Positions 9,236 to 18,882 of a DNA stretch of 64,000 nt are shown piece by piece. The notes beneath the pieces were generated by a model. The model was not told the origin of the DNA. It searched no databases and was given only the letters and a program-made list of their open reading frames with translations. Source of the stretch: Photorhabdus laumondii subsp. laumondii (GTDB taxonomy: Bacteria > Pseudomonadota > Gammaproteobacteria > Enterobacterales > Enterobacteriaceae); NCBI RefSeq assembly GCF_003343245.1, contig NZ_CP024901.1:4216001-4280000 (forward strand), given 5' to 3'. Numbering within the stretch: position 1 is the stretch's first letter; each line of letters starts with the position of its first letter. The position numbers and the translations under genes are program-made.

Positions 9236-9622
9236 ATGCACATCTCATTACCACACTGGATTTGTGAGGAAGATATGCAACTGTTTGCTACACGGCTAAA
9301 GGAAGCCAGAGAAGCCCGCAAGATGACACAAGCAAGATTAGCTGAACTGCTCAACGTTGATCGCCGGGTTTATAACCGTTGGGAACGCGGCGCTTCCGTT
9401 CCTCAACTGGATGCCGTGGTCAGGATCGCTCAGGTATTACAAAGTAGTCTGGATTCACTTGTCGGACTGGAACCCATGACACCGCCACAGATACATAATC
9501 CGCGTTTACAGGCGCTTGTGATGCAGATGGATTCATTATCAGATGAAGATCAGCAGGCGCTGATTGTGTTGATGGACAGTTTGCTTAAACGTTCGAAGAT
9601 GACGCAGTTACTGACATCGTAG
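9236..9622 (+). CDS. Xre-family transcriptional regulator, copy 1
   Basis: This 128-residue protein has a Cro/C1-type helix-turn-helix at about residues 15-70 (ATRLKEAREARKMTQARLAELL...YNRWERGASVPQL). A short helical tail (SLSDEDQQALIVLMDSLLK) could dimerise. The start follows a very strong AAAGGAGGG site; an internal ATG at residue 14 is a less likely start. It is divergent from primase-integrase and upstream of symE. By analogy with phage and ICE regulators it would control replication and excision genes. That role is inferred. Confidence 0.88.
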   Translation: MHISLPHWICEEDMQLFATRLKEAREARKMTQARLAELLNVDRRVYNRWERGASVPQLDAVVRIAQVLQSSLDSLVGLEPMTPPQIHNPRLQALVMQMDSLSDEDQQALIVLMDSLLKRSKMTQLLTS

Positions 9623-9724
9623 AAAGAATTTGCTACAGGAAAGACGATTTTTATTTAGTGCAGCATTACCAGACGGCCATCCGGTAACGCTGCTAACCGT
9701 AGGCAACTAACAGGAGTAGTTACC

Positions 9725-9967
9725 ATGGCTAACCGCGATTGTAATGCAGATTTAGCGATTTCAAAAGCCCGGCGCAGCTATAAGGTGGGGTATGCCCGCA
9801 CCCGCCACGAAGACCGCAGCACCGGCATGACCCGCTATTACAGCCAGCACCCCAGTTTGCATCTTAAAGGCAACTGGCTGGAAGAAGCGGGCTTTGCCAC
9901 CGGTCAGCCGGTGCAGGTCAGTGTTGAGCACGGACAGTTGATTATCCGGCTCGTCGAGAACGGCTAA
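9725..9967 (+). CDS. symE: SymE-family toxin, copy 1
   Basis: This 80-residue protein has the SymE/AbrB-like signature LHLKGNWLEEAGFATGQPVQVSVE...LIIRL in its C-terminal half. In E. coli SymE is an SOS-induced toxin kept silent by the antisense RNA SymR; such an antisense promoter may exist at the 5' end here but I cannot show it. A GGAG ribosome site precedes the ATG. A 9-bp inverted repeat, AGCATTACC/GGTAACGCT, lies just upstream (about 9662-9692). It sits between the Xre regulator and the convergent immunity gene and may help retain the unit. Confidence 0.85.
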   Translation: MANRDCNADLAISKARRSYKVGYARTRHEDRSTGMTRYYSQHPSLHLKGNWLEEAGFATGQPVQVSVEHGQLIIRLVENG

Positions 9968-10014
9968 CCGCTAAAGGGGAGATCCCAGCGCTTGGGCTGG
10001 GATCTGGGGTTAGC
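9963..10014. terminator. long hairpin between symE and the immunity gene, copy 1
   Basis: GATCCCAGC/GCTGGGATC (9981-9989 and 9996-10004) is nested inside an outer GCTAACC/GGTTAGC pair (9963-9969 and 10008-10014). The hairpin overlaps the ends of both convergent genes. It lacks a clear T-run, so it may be a bidirectional terminator or an RNA stabiliser. Confidence 0.5.
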
Positions 10015-10321
10015 AAAAATCTTGTTCTATTCTGCCTTCCGATTTCAATGTTTCTAAAAAACATTGATAAGCAACTGGATCTGCTTCTAACAGGTCATCT
10101 AATATATTTTTTTCAATGAGTGGCTTGTAAAATATGCCATTTTCAAAGAAAACAAAATCACCAGATAACGATGACTCTATAATTTCTACTTCCTCTGCGT
10201 TATAACTAAGCAGCCCGTCATAACCTTTAGCAAAACCGTAAAAGTATGTTTTTTCTCCGAACCAATATATGGCAAAAACTTCAATAATTTTTTCTGATTT
10301 GAACTTTTTTATTTTCATCAT
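10010..10321 (-). CDS. probable CdiI-type immunity protein, copy 1
   Basis: This small, acidic, AT-rich gene of 103 residues is rich in aromatic residues (AIYWFGEKTYFYGFAKGYDG). I do not recognise a named family. Its start overlaps the last four bases of the toxin fragment gene, the usual arrangement of cdiA-CT/cdiI pairs. Low G+C compared with the rest of the unit suggests the toxin-immunity cassette has a different origin from the integrase-primase part. The function is inferred from position. Confidence 0.65.
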   Translation of the reverse strand: MMKIKKFKSEKIIEVFAIYWFGEKTYFYGFAKGYDGLLSYNAEEVEIIESSLSGDFVFFENGIFYKPLIEKNILDDLLEADPVAYQCFLETLKSEGRIEQDFC

Positions 10322-11235
10322 TTTTTATCCGTGATTGAAGGCTTAGGTTGGATTTCAGGCCGTTTAGGAGTTGTAATCTTCATATCATAAGCCTTACCAG
10401 TAGTTGAGTTATATTGATAATGGATGGTGATATTTGAACCGTCTGGTAACTCATGTGTAACTTGCATTTTCTGGAATCCTGCATCAGTAGGGAAACGAGG
10501 ATCTTTATTCATTCCTCTAAGTGGATCACCTGAAGATGGGTTAGCTTTAACTTGGTTCCATAAAATCTGCTCATTCAGATCCCTTGGCGCTGCAACTTGT
10601 TGCCCCGGTTTCGCGGTAGATATCTTTTCAGCATTTTTGATAAGCTGTTGATGATAAATAGTATTAGCCGATTTATCACCCAGATTCGTTGTGCCTTGAC
10701 TGTTTTTCCCAATCTTTTCCAGCGCCGCTTTCTCTGTATTAACAACCGCGCCTGTGCTTCCTTTTGTTGTTGGCGATGATTTCGGCCCTTTGCTGCCCTC
10801 AACAATAACAGGCAACGTCATCGCCATCGCAGCGGCAGTCTCCTGACTCATGCCCATTGCTTCAAAGCGTTTTGTCCAGCCGAGTTCGCCTACCTTGCCG
10901 GTTGCCGCCTGACCTAACGTATTCACCGCCGACAGGTAATTTCTGAACTCAACTGGCAATGTGCCATCCCGGTCCATATTTTTGAGGGTCCGCTCAAACA
11001 CCGGCCACTGATCAACCAGATAACCATACTTCTGTGCGCACTGGGTCGGGTTGCTGTTACAGAAATCCATCATTTCCTGCTGATTGCGGATATTAGTGTC
11101 TACCATATCCTTGATCACTTGTTTGCAGCTTTCGCCTTCACAGGTGCGGGCTTGATGCGCAAAACTGTCCAGCTCATTCACGCTCAGATAGTTATTCTCA
11201 ACAACAACCCATTCCATTGCGACGTTGACCGCCAA
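10318..11235 (-). CDS. CdiA-CT toxin fragment with VENN motif, copy 1
   Basis: This 305-residue frame starts at a TTG only three codons into the unit boundary (a later ATG at 11217 is possible). It contains VVVENNYLS, the VENN-type motif that marks the start of CdiA toxin tips. A Cys-containing entry region follows (CEGESC, CNSNPTQC), then a linker, then a C-terminal domain of about 100 residues (DPRFPTDAGFQ, THELPDGSNITIHYQY) that looks like a small nuclease domain; the fold is not certain. There is no signal peptide or TPS domain, so it is an orphan cassette. Its 5' end is created by the unit-unit junction. Confidence 0.75.
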   Translation of the reverse strand: MAVNVAMEWVVVENNYLSVNELDSFAHQARTCEGESCKQVIKDMVDTNIRNQQEMMDFCNSNPTQCAQKYGYLVDQWPVFERTLKNMDRDGTLPVEFRNYLSAVNTLGQAATGKVGELGWTKRFEAMGMSQETAAAMAMTLPVIVEGSKGPKSSPTTKGSTGAVVNTEKAALEKIGKNSQGTTNLGDKSANTIYHQQLIKNAEKISTAKPGQQVAAPRDLNEQILWNQVKANPSSGDPLRGMNKDPRFPTDAGFQKMQVTHELPDGSNITIHYQYNSTTGKAYDMKITTPKRPEIQPKPSITDKK

Positions 11236-11558
11236 ACACCGATTTTCCCAATGCCCTCAGCCAGTTACCACCCGTTTTTTCCAATGGGCGTTCACCGCCG
11301 GCCCCAAAACCCCCTGACGCGCTTTTCGCCTCCAAAGGCCGGTTTTTCCCGCCGTGCCATTGTCAGTGTAGCGCCTTTTTCGGCAACGGGCGAACGTCGC
11401 CCAACTCGCTTGGGCGGCGGATGCCCGTTCTGCGGGCGCGGGCGGCATAGAGCCCGCAAGCGGCGCCCCTGCGACGCTCGGGGGCACCGGGGTTTCGGGT
11501 TGCGCATGACCTTGCATGACCACGCGATTTTGTTCAGGGAAGCCCCCGGGGGCTGCAC

Positions 11559-13050
11559 CTGTCTTTCCTACACAAATATTTTAACCCGCCCCCGCGTTAT
11601 TGAACTTTTCCCTCATAGATTGATCTCAATAAAAAACACGACTTGAGGTAATCTTTATGTTTTCAACCAGCGCCGAACAATGGGCAAATGACACGTTTCA
11701 ACATGCGGAATTAGGTGATAAACGCCGTACCAACCGCCTGGTGAAAGTGGCCTGTTCGTTGGCTAACCATATAGGACAATCGCTCGTGCAATCTCTTGAC
11801 TCTCCTGCCGATGTTGAAGCGGCCTACCGACTGACCCGAAATTCCGCCATTGCGCCTCAGGCCATCGCCGAAGCCGGATTTACCGCCACCGTCGCTCACG
11901 CTCAACGTTATCATTGCCTGTTAGCGCTGGAAGACACGACAACCCTGTCATTTTCCCATGCGTCGGTCGCCGATGAACTCGGCTATACCACCTCAAAGGA
12001 AAAATCCCGGGGCATGCAGGCACACTCGGTGTTGTTATTTGCGCCTGAAGAACAACAGGTCGTGGGGTTGATAGAGCAACAGCGCTGGTGTCGAGATGTC
12101 AGTGATTATGGCAAAAGCCGACAACGCGATACACGCCCTTATGAAGGGAAAGAGAGTTATAAGTGGGAACGGGCCTCACAAGCCGTCGACAGCCGGTTAG
12201 GGGAGCAGATGGCCAACGTGATTTCTGTCTGTGACCGTGAAGCCGATATCATCGAATATCTGCGTTATAAAACGAGCCAAAAACAACGTTTCGTCATCCG
12301 TTCGATGCAAAACCGGCGTATAGAGGAAAGTCAGGATAAACTTTATGACTTTATTAGCCGGTTACAGAGTGCTGGAGAACGATTAGTTCAGGTCAGACAG
12401 AAAGGCGGGCGTCAGGCGCGTGTCGCGCATTGTGATATCAGTTATGCCGAAGTGACGTTGAAAATCCCCGAAGGAAAAAGCGGTGAGGCGGTGCGGATAT
12501 TTTATGTCGGTTGCTACGAAAAAGGTCCGGAGGATGGGCTTTGCTGGCATCTTCTGACCTCCGAACCCGTCAACAGTCAGGAAGACGCCCATAAAATATT
12601 CAGTTATTACGAGCGCCGCTGGCTGATAGAAGAATTTCACAAAGCGTGGAAAACGGGCGGCACGCAGGTAGAAGCGCTGCGTATGCAAAGCAAAGATAAT
12701 CTGGAGCGCATGATAGTGCTGCTGGCCTTTATTGCGGTACGAATACACCAGCTGCGTTTTATGGGTCTGAACAAAGAAGAGGCAGAGAAAGAGAGCTGTG
12801 AGACAGTATTAAGCCCCCTGGCGTGGAAATTACTGTGGTCAAAACAAGAAAAACGCCGTGTGCCGAAAAAAGCCCCGAGTTTGCATTGGGCCTTCATCAA
12901 TCTGGGAAAACTGGCCGGCTGGTACGATTCCAAACGCACGGGTCGAGTCGGATGGGAACGACTTTGGGAAGGCTGGTTTCGGCTGCAAACCCTGATAGAC
13001 GGCTATTTGCTGGCTAAATCAGTTGATTTGGAGATCTGATCAAGAGACAG
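11559..13050 (+). mobile_element. IS50-like insertion sequence, copy 2
   Basis: Same ends and the same flanking GGCTGCAC as copy 1. The identical insertion point in each unit shows that the insertion preceded amplification. Confidence 0.9.
11657..13039 (+). CDS. tnp: IS50/Tn5-type DDE transposase, copy 2
   Basis: Same 460-residue protein as copy 1, with D93, D193, E325 and the YREK signature intact and the stop codon inside the right terminal repeat. Three intact copies of this gene lie 8.9 kb apart, so pairs of outer ends could mobilise the DNA between them as composite transposons. Confidence 0.95.
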   Translation: MFSTSAEQWANDTFQHAELGDKRRTNRLVKVACSLANHIGQSLVQSLDSPADVEAAYRLTRNSAIAPQAIAEAGFTATVAHAQRYHCLLALEDTTTLSFSHASVADELGYTTSKEKSRGMQAHSVLLFAPEEQQVVGLIEQQRWCRDVSDYGKSRQRDTRPYEGKESYKWERASQAVDSRLGEQMANVISVCDREADIIEYLRYKTSQKQRFVIRSMQNRRIEESQDKLYDFISRLQSAGERLVQVRQKGGRQARVAHCDISYAEVTLKIPEGKSGEAVRIFYVGCYEKGPEDGLCWHLLTSEPVNSQEDAHKIFSYYERRWLIEEFHKAWKTGGTQVEALRMQSKDNLERMIVLLAFIAVRIHQLRFMGLNKEEAEKESCETVLSPLAWKLLWSKQEKRRVPKKAPSLHWAFINLGKLAGWYDSKRTGRVGWERLWEGWFRLQTLIDGYLLAKSVDLEI

Positions 13051-13315
13051 GGCTGCACGGGGCGGCGATGGCGAGCACGGGAATGAGCAAGGAGCCTGCG
13101 ACTGCGAACCGGGCGCAGCCAGTGCAGCGGGGTTGGGGCGGGGGGAAGTCAATGAGCGGAGGCCGCAGGCCGACCTGCCTTTAGGGGGGTTGGCCCAACG
13201 GTTGCAGGGCAGCTAAAGAAGAACTCAGAGTTGCCGATGTCCGGCTCAGTCGGTTAGAGCATAAGGCGCAGCCTTGTGCGCCACTCCCCGCAATGCCGAC
13301 CCGCGGGGGCGCAAG

Positions 13316-13412
13316 ACATAATGCCAATTATACGCATTAAGCCGCTCATCAATGCTCAGGCGGTTGCCCGGGCTCACCGGCGCAGTGCGTATAATTCCCC
13401 CCGCATTATGTT
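13316..13412. repeat. inverted site-like motifs, copy 2
   Basis: The same pair as in copy 1 (ACATAATGC...TATACGC and its inverted partner with six central C), about 160 bp past the recombinase stop. Confidence 0.5.
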
Positions 13413-13570
13413 CAATAGGCGTTGGGCGGCCTGGACCGGCTTAACGGGGACGCTCGTGGTTGAGCCGCCTGACGACTATTTACCCCCGCGTGCGCCGGGG
13501 CTAACGGGCAGTCCGGCCACGGTCTGCCCCCACACCGAACCCGCCCAACTCAACGGGGGCGTACGGACGC

Positions 13571-14701
13571 TCAGCGGCTATCGGGGGTTGAGGTCGGCTC
13601 TGAACTGTCCGGCGGCGTGTCCGTGTCGGCGTTATCGTCGGCGTACAGGTCGGCCAGTAAACCCACCTCATCGGCGTCGCTGACTTTTTCATCGGCCATT
13701 TGCTCCGCCGGATGGGTGCTGGCGTGCACCGCCTGCAAGGCCCGGATAGAGACCTGCGTATACACCTGGGTGGATTCCACGCTGGCATGGCCTAACATGG
13801 CCTGTATCCAGCGCAGGTCCGCCCCGTTCTCCAGCATCTGCGTCGCCATCGCATGCCGGAACAGGTGGCAGGCACCTTTTTTCTCGATACCCACCGCGTT
13901 GATATAAGCTGTCACCAAATTGCTGATACCGTTAGCCTGTAAGCCGTCCAGCCCATCCATTGCGACGAATAATGCCTTGACGTCTGGATTGACGATAAGT
14001 TGTGGCCGCACCTGTTGCTGATAGCGCTGTAGCCAGCTTAAGGCCCGTTCACCGAGGGGCAACACCCGGTCTTTATTCCCCTTGCCCTGCCGGATGGTCA
14101 CCGTTTTGCGTTTTCCGTCAACGCTGTACACATCCAGCCGGGTTAATTCGCCCCGACGCATCCCGGTTGACCAGAGCAACTCCATCAACGCCCGGTCACG
14201 TACCCCCTGCAACGTCGTCAGGTCAGGCTGCGCCAGTATCTGTTCGGTTTCATCGATGGTCAGGATATAGCGCGGCAGGTGCTTTTCCAGTCTGGGGAGT
14301 TCAATGTCCGCCGCCGGGTTCGCCAGTATCAGATTCTGTTTCGTCAGCCATTTGAACCAGACCTTCAAGGGTTCCAGTTGGGTACGTTGCGTCCGGGTGC
14401 TTAACGGTTCACCGTTGGTCTTGCGGTACTGGTACAGATAACGCTGGTAACGCTCCAGTATCGGCCGCGTGATATCCGCTGCGTAGTATAAGCCGCGCTC
14501 GGTTGCCCACAGGATAAAGTGGTAAGTATGGTGCGTCTGTACTTTCAGCGTGCTTTCTGACCAATTCCGTTCCTGTCGCCACACCACAAAGCGCAGCAAC
14601 AACGCATACAGGCTCTTCGGGTCGTGCGCCGGACCGACAGGTTTGCGGTACACTTCATCTACTGTCAGCAGGCTTCCTCTGCGGGGTTTACGGTTTGCCA
14701 T
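13571..14701 (-). CDS. int: tyrosine recombinase/integrase, copy 2
   Basis: Same 376 residues as copy 1 with R182, H279, R282, H305 and Y314 present. It overlaps the primase gene by 14 bp. In an array it could act on any pair of unit borders and release monomer or dimer circles. Confidence 0.93.
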   Translation of the reverse strand: MANRKPRRGSLLTVDEVYRKPVGPAHDPKSLYALLLRFVVWRQERNWSESTLKVQTHHTYHFILWATERGLYYAADITRPILERYQRYLYQYRKTNGEPLSTRTQRTQLEPLKVWFKWLTKQNLILANPAADIELPRLEKHLPRYILTIDETEQILAQPDLTTLQGVRDRALMELLWSTGMRRGELTRLDVYSVDGKRKTVTIRQGKGNKDRVLPLGERALSWLQRYQQQVRPQLIVNPDVKALFVAMDGLDGLQANGISNLVTAYINAVGIEKKGACHLFRHAMATQMLENGADLRWIQAMLGHASVESTQVYTQVSIRALQAVHASTHPAEQMADEKVSDADEVGLLADLYADDNADTDTPPDSSEPTSTPDSR

Positions 14702-17700
14702 GATTGACCTCCGGTTGAGATTGAGGGGTGGGCGCAGACAAGGGGCGCGTTTTCTTTTTTCCTTTTATCACGGTGTCTTCCGTTACCCCGACTTGCGGTA
14801 CGCTGAACCCGTGCTCTGCCTGCTCGGATGGGGATTTTTTCACCCCAGACTTAGCCCGGACCTGACCCAGACTTGAGGCAGACTTGCGTTTATTTAAGTC
14901 AGACTTGCTCTCCTGACCTGTCGGGACGGCTTCCGGTGTTTTATCCCTGTCGGGCACGGGCAATGCGTCTCTGTGATTATTTTCCCTAATAACCGCGTTT
15001 TCATCTGCCCGGACTTGTGCCCCCGCCGGCCCTTGTGCTATCGGGGATGACGCGGGTTTTTCTTCCCCAGACTCAGGCCAGACTTGCCCCGGACTTGGGG
15101 AAGACTTGCGACCTTTCGGGTCAGACTTGCGTTCACTGCCGGCGGTTTCGGAGTCCGGTTCTCCGACATCCAGCAGGCCGCACAGGTGGGCTGCGCCGTT
15201 GTCTTCCCCGTCCCACAGCAGTTCATAATGCAGCAGGTGCCCCCGGCTGCCGCCATGCAACAGCAGGTATTCCATTTCCGTCAGCCGTTGACAGTGGTTT
15301 TTGAGCTGGCTGTCGCTCCAGTGGGTAAAGGCACGGATATCTCGCCGGGTAAAGCGGACTTCATTTGGCTGGCAGTGCTGGATTTGCGCCTGTTCGTTCA
15401 CCATCTCTTGTATCAGCAGTAACAGCTTGCGCGTCTGCGGCGGCATTTCATCCAGCGTGCGCCCCAGCACCTCATGCGCCAGCCGGTTGGCGAGGGCAAT
15501 ATCGTCTTGGGTGACTTCGATATATTCGATGACCTGCCCGCGGTGGGTCGTTTTCTTCACTTCACGTTGATACTGGTGCAGCAGGGCAATGGCCTGTATC
15601 AGCGTCAGGTATTTCATGTGGTCGCGCCGCATCCGGGTTTTGTCTGACAGGAACGTCAGTTGGTGGGCGTAAGGATTGACCACTTTCAGCGGCCTTAACA
15701 AGCGCTGGGCGTTCTGGTGTAACTGTGTCAGATAACCTTTCTCCGAGTCAGCCAGCAACCCGGCCAGCGTCTGGCGGTGCCGCTGCATGGCGTGGATGGC
15801 CTGCGTCTGCTCGCGCGATTCGTTGACCGTCAGCACCAGACAGCGGTTCAGCAGCTCTTCATCCACATCAATGGCCGTCGTCGTTAACATCAGCATCACC
15901 GGTCCCTGCACCTTGTATTCCCGCGTCACCAGTTCGCCGCTCTGTTCGTTTTTGCCGGTACTGGCGATTTTTAGCTCGCCGTCGGACTGTAACAGTTTCA
16001 GGGCATAGGCCGCCTGCCGCACGCCTTCCTCTTCGGCTATCGCCAGTATTTTGTGTTGCAGGCTGGTTTCGCCGAGGTAATACAGGCTCTGTCCGGTCAT
16101 CGCCGAGTACTGGATACGCTCCTCTTCCGGCATCAGGTTCAGCACGGCATCCATCAGGCTGCTCTTGCCTGCCGCGCTGCTGCTCTGGATTAACACGGCC
16201 AGCGGTTTATCGAGTTTGCGCGAGACTGCCGCCAGATACCCGGTCAGCAGATTGGTGGATTCGCCGACCACGCCACAGGCGGCCATGTCGTTGATAATCT
16301 GTTCTGTTAAGTTTGGCGATGTCAGCAACGCCAGCGCGGCGGCTTCGTCTTCCGCGCTGACCGTGACTGCCGTTGTCCCTGAGGCTTCGGCGTCGGCCTG
16401 CTGTTGCGCGTCCTGTTGCTGCTCCAGCATCAGCAAGACCCGCCCGGCTTCACGTTTAATCACAGACGGCTCGCATTCCAGCTCTTGCGCCGCCGTGCTG
16501 ATGTAGTTCTGACGATGCCGCGCATGGTACATGTCCAGCGTATCCACATGGAACAGGCCGGACGTTTCATCCCGCACCTGCACGTTCACCTTCATCACAT
16601 CCGGCACCGGGGATTTTTTCATCCCCCGTACCCGCCAGACCCGGGGGCCGCTTTTCATCAACAGTTCACCGCAGGCCGTGCGCTCACAGGGCACGGGGGC
16701 AACAGTCAGCGCCGACGGGGCGGCTAAAGCAGCCGGTTTAGCCACCCCGGCACTTTGGGGCTTTTCCGTCACTGTCGGCGAGACGGGCCGCTCATGGCTG
16801 AACACCGCGCCCGGCGCTGTTCCCTGTCCCAGCCAGACCGCCTGTTGCAACGCCAGCCCCAGCGCATGTTCGGCGTTGCCGCTTTTCAGCGCATAGTCAT
16901 TGGCATCCATGCCCGGCGGGAACTGCACCCGCCATGCCTCGATACCGGCTTCCAGTAAATCAGCGGCCACACTGGTCGCGCCACGGTCTCCGGCCTCGTC
17001 CCGGTCAAAGGCAATCAGCACCCGTTTCACGCCGTGATACTGTAAGGCTTCGAGGTGCTCACGGTTAAACCCGTTCACCCCGAACGCGGCAATCACGTTA
17101 CGGAACCCGGCACACCAGAACGTCATGGCATCGATCAGCGCTTCGCACAGGATAATTTCATTTGATGCCTGCATCGCCGATTCATTCCAGACCCCGGCTA
17201 GCGGTGACGGCAGATACAGATGCTTCGGGCTGTCTTTCAGCACTTTGTAATCCGGCTGGGTCCGGCGACCATACAGTTGCAACACCCGCCCGCGGCTGGT
17301 CACATTGACCGATTCTGTCCAGCCGATCACCGGCACCACGACGCAGCCCCGGAAGTGGTCCTGCCGGGTAGTGGTACGCAACACGCCCAGACCTGATAGT
17401 TTGTCGCGCAGTTGCTGGCCTTCCTGACTGCTCTTGGACGGTAATAAGCCCGCTGAACCGCCGATCCCGTGATGGCCCGCGTACCCCAGCTTAAAGTGAC
17501 TGACCAGTTCAGGATGATTCAGCCCGCGTCGTTCCAGCCAGGCTTTGGCTTCCGGTGACGCCAGTAAGTGCTGATGATAAAAATCAATCACCTGATGCAG
17601 CAGCGCCTGCCCGTCATCGTCCAGGTCGGCCAGTTTCGGACGCGGCAGGGGGGCCGCCTGTAATTCCGGCTGGGCGGCTAACGAAGAAGCGGCCACAACC

Positions 17701-18002
17701 GCATTGTCCATGTCCGGCAGCCCGGCCAGCTCCCGCAGCCGGCGGATACCGATTTTCAACGTCACGCCTTCCGTTTGTATCACCCAGTCGAGCACCGACC
17801 CCGCTGCGCCACAGCCAAAGCAGTGATACAGGTTCTTAGCCGGCGATATCACCATTGAGGGGGTTTTCTCGTTATGGAACGGACAGCGCAGCACATAATC
17901 CTCACCGCGTTTTTTCATCGTACGGCCTTGCTTACGCGCCAGCCCCAGCAACGAGACGGTTTGCTTTAAGTGGGCTAAATCGGTATCGGGAATGCGGGCC
18001 AT
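14688..18002 (-). CDS. CHC2/TOPRIM primase-helicase, copy 2
   Basis: Full-length 1104-residue copy, with the same zinc finger, TOPRIM and Walker motifs as copy 1 and no frameshift. With copy 1 it defines the intact sequence against which the broken copy 3 can be judged. Confidence 0.88.
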   Translation of the reverse strand: MARIPDTDLAHLKQTVSLLGLARKQGRTMKKRGEDYVLRCPFHNEKTPSMVISPAKNLYHCFGCGAAGSVLDWVIQTEGVTLKIGIRRLRELAGLPDMDNAVVAASSLAAQPELQAAPLPRPKLADLDDDGQALLHQVIDFYHQHLLASPEAKAWLERRGLNHPELVSHFKLGYAGHHGIGGSAGLLPSKSSQEGQQLRDKLSGLGVLRTTTRQDHFRGCVVVPVIGWTESVNVTSRGRVLQLYGRRTQPDYKVLKDSPKHLYLPSPLAGVWNESAMQASNEIILCEALIDAMTFWCAGFRNVIAAFGVNGFNREHLEALQYHGVKRVLIAFDRDEAGDRGATSVAADLLEAGIEAWRVQFPPGMDANDYALKSGNAEHALGLALQQAVWLGQGTAPGAVFSHERPVSPTVTEKPQSAGVAKPAALAAPSALTVAPVPCERTACGELLMKSGPRVWRVRGMKKSPVPDVMKVNVQVRDETSGLFHVDTLDMYHARHRQNYISTAAQELECEPSVIKREAGRVLLMLEQQQDAQQQADAEASGTTAVTVSAEDEAAALALLTSPNLTEQIINDMAACGVVGESTNLLTGYLAAVSRKLDKPLAVLIQSSSAAGKSSLMDAVLNLMPEEERIQYSAMTGQSLYYLGETSLQHKILAIAEEEGVRQAAYALKLLQSDGELKIASTGKNEQSGELVTREYKVQGPVMLMLTTTAIDVDEELLNRCLVLTVNESREQTQAIHAMQRHRQTLAGLLADSEKGYLTQLHQNAQRLLRPLKVVNPYAHQLTFLSDKTRMRRDHMKYLTLIQAIALLHQYQREVKKTTHRGQVIEYIEVTQDDIALANRLAHEVLGRTLDEMPPQTRKLLLLIQEMVNEQAQIQHCQPNEVRFTRRDIRAFTHWSDSQLKNHCQRLTEMEYLLLHGGSRGHLLHYELLWDGEDNGAAHLCGLLDVGEPDSETAGSERKSDPKGRKSSPSPGQVWPESGEEKPASSPIAQGPAGAQVRADENAVIRENNHRDALPVPDRDKTPEAVPTGQESKSDLNKRKSASSLGQVRAKSGVKKSPSEQAEHGFSVPQVGVTEDTVIKGKKKTRPLSAPTPQSQPEVNHGKP
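14846..15129. repeat. iteron-like clusters, copy 2
   Basis: CAGACTTG-type boxes at 14846, 14857, 14868, 14879 and 14900, and at 15068, 15079, 15090, 15101 and 15122; same spacing rule as copy 1. Confidence 0.65.
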
Positions 18003-18035
18003 GGATTACCTCCTGTAAAAACCTGTCAATAGACA

Positions 18036-18064
18036 TTGTAGTAGCATTAATATGAGACTATAAT
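18036..18064 (+). promoter_or_regulatory. promoter of the Xre gene, copy 2
   Basis: TTGTAG, 17-bp spacer, TATAAT, as in copy 1. Confidence 0.6.
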
Positions 18065-18103
18065 ATAGCCATTGAGTCAAGCAGTTTAAAAGGAGGGCTT
18101 ACA

Positions 18104-18490
18104 ATGCACATCTCATTACCACACTGGATTTGTGAGGAAGATATGCAACTGTTTGCTACACGGCTAAAGGAAGCCAGAGAAGCCCGCAAGATGACACAAG
18201 CAAGATTAGCTGAACTGCTCAACGTTGATCGCCGGGTTTATAACCGTTGGGAACGCGGCGCTTCCGTTCCTCAACTGGATGCCGTGGTCAGGATCGCTCA
18301 GGTATTACAAAGTAGTCTGGATTCACTTGTCGGACTGGAACCCATGACACCGCCACAGATACATAATCCGCGTTTACAGGCGCTTGTGATGCAGATGGAT
18401 TCATTATCAGATGAAGATCAGCAGGCGCTGATTGTGTTGATGGACAGTTTGCTTAAACGTTCGAAGATGACGCAGTTACTGACATCGTAG
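18104..18490 (+). CDS. Xre-family regulator, copy 2
   Basis: Same 128 residues as copy 1, including the helix-turn-helix and the strong GGAGG ribosome site. Three gene copies would raise repressor dosage if the protein silences the divergent primase-integrase operon. Confidence 0.88.
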   Translation: MHISLPHWICEEDMQLFATRLKEAREARKMTQARLAELLNVDRRVYNRWERGASVPQLDAVVRIAQVLQSSLDSLVGLEPMTPPQIHNPRLQALVMQMDSLSDEDQQALIVLMDSLLKRSKMTQLLTS

Positions 18491-18592
18491 AAAGAATTTG
18501 CTACAGGAAAGACGATTTTTATTTAGTGCAGCATTACCAGACGGCCATCCGGTAACGCTGCTAACCGTAGGCAACTAACAGGAGTAGTTACC

Positions 18593-18835
18593 ATGGCTAA
18601 CCGCGATTGTAATGCAGATTTAGCGATTTCAAAAGCCCGGCGCAGCTATAAGGTGGGGTATGCCCGCACCCGCCACGAAGACCGCAGCACCGGCATGACC
18701 CGCTATTACAGCCAGCACCCCAGTTTGCATCTTAAAGGCAACTGGCTGGAAGAAGCGGGCTTTGCCACCGGTCAGCCGGTGCAGGTCAGTGTTGAGCACG
18801 GACAGTTGATTATCCGGCTCGTCGAGAACGGCTAA
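18593..18835 (+). CDS. symE: SymE-family toxin, copy 2
   Basis: Same 80 residues as copy 1 with the LKGNWLEEAGF...GQPV signature and the same upstream inverted repeat. Confidence 0.85.
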   Translation: MANRDCNADLAISKARRSYKVGYARTRHEDRSTGMTRYYSQHPSLHLKGNWLEEAGFATGQPVQVSVEHGQLIIRLVENG

Positions 18836-18882
18836 CCGCTAAAGGGGAGATCCCAGCGCTTGGGCTGGGATCTGGGGTTAGC
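18831..18882. terminator. hairpin between symE and immunity gene, copy 2
   Basis: Same nested GATCCCAGC/GCTGGGATC and GCTAACC/GGTTAGC pairs as copy 1. Confidence 0.5.

Larger units (their letters stand above)
2356..11223. repeat. tandem unit, copy 1
   Basis: This is the first 8868-bp period. Its left border is set by the first base where copy 1 and copy 2 become identical: GCGAAGTTGACC before copy 1 against GCGACGTTGACC at the copy 1/2 junction. The about 20 bp before that (AACAACCCATTCCATTGCGA) are also shared, but the junction form has an extra AAC. Gene order along the plus strand is IS50-like transposase (+), recombinase (-), primase (-), Xre (+), SymE (+), immunity (-), toxin fragment (-). 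Confidence 0.9.
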
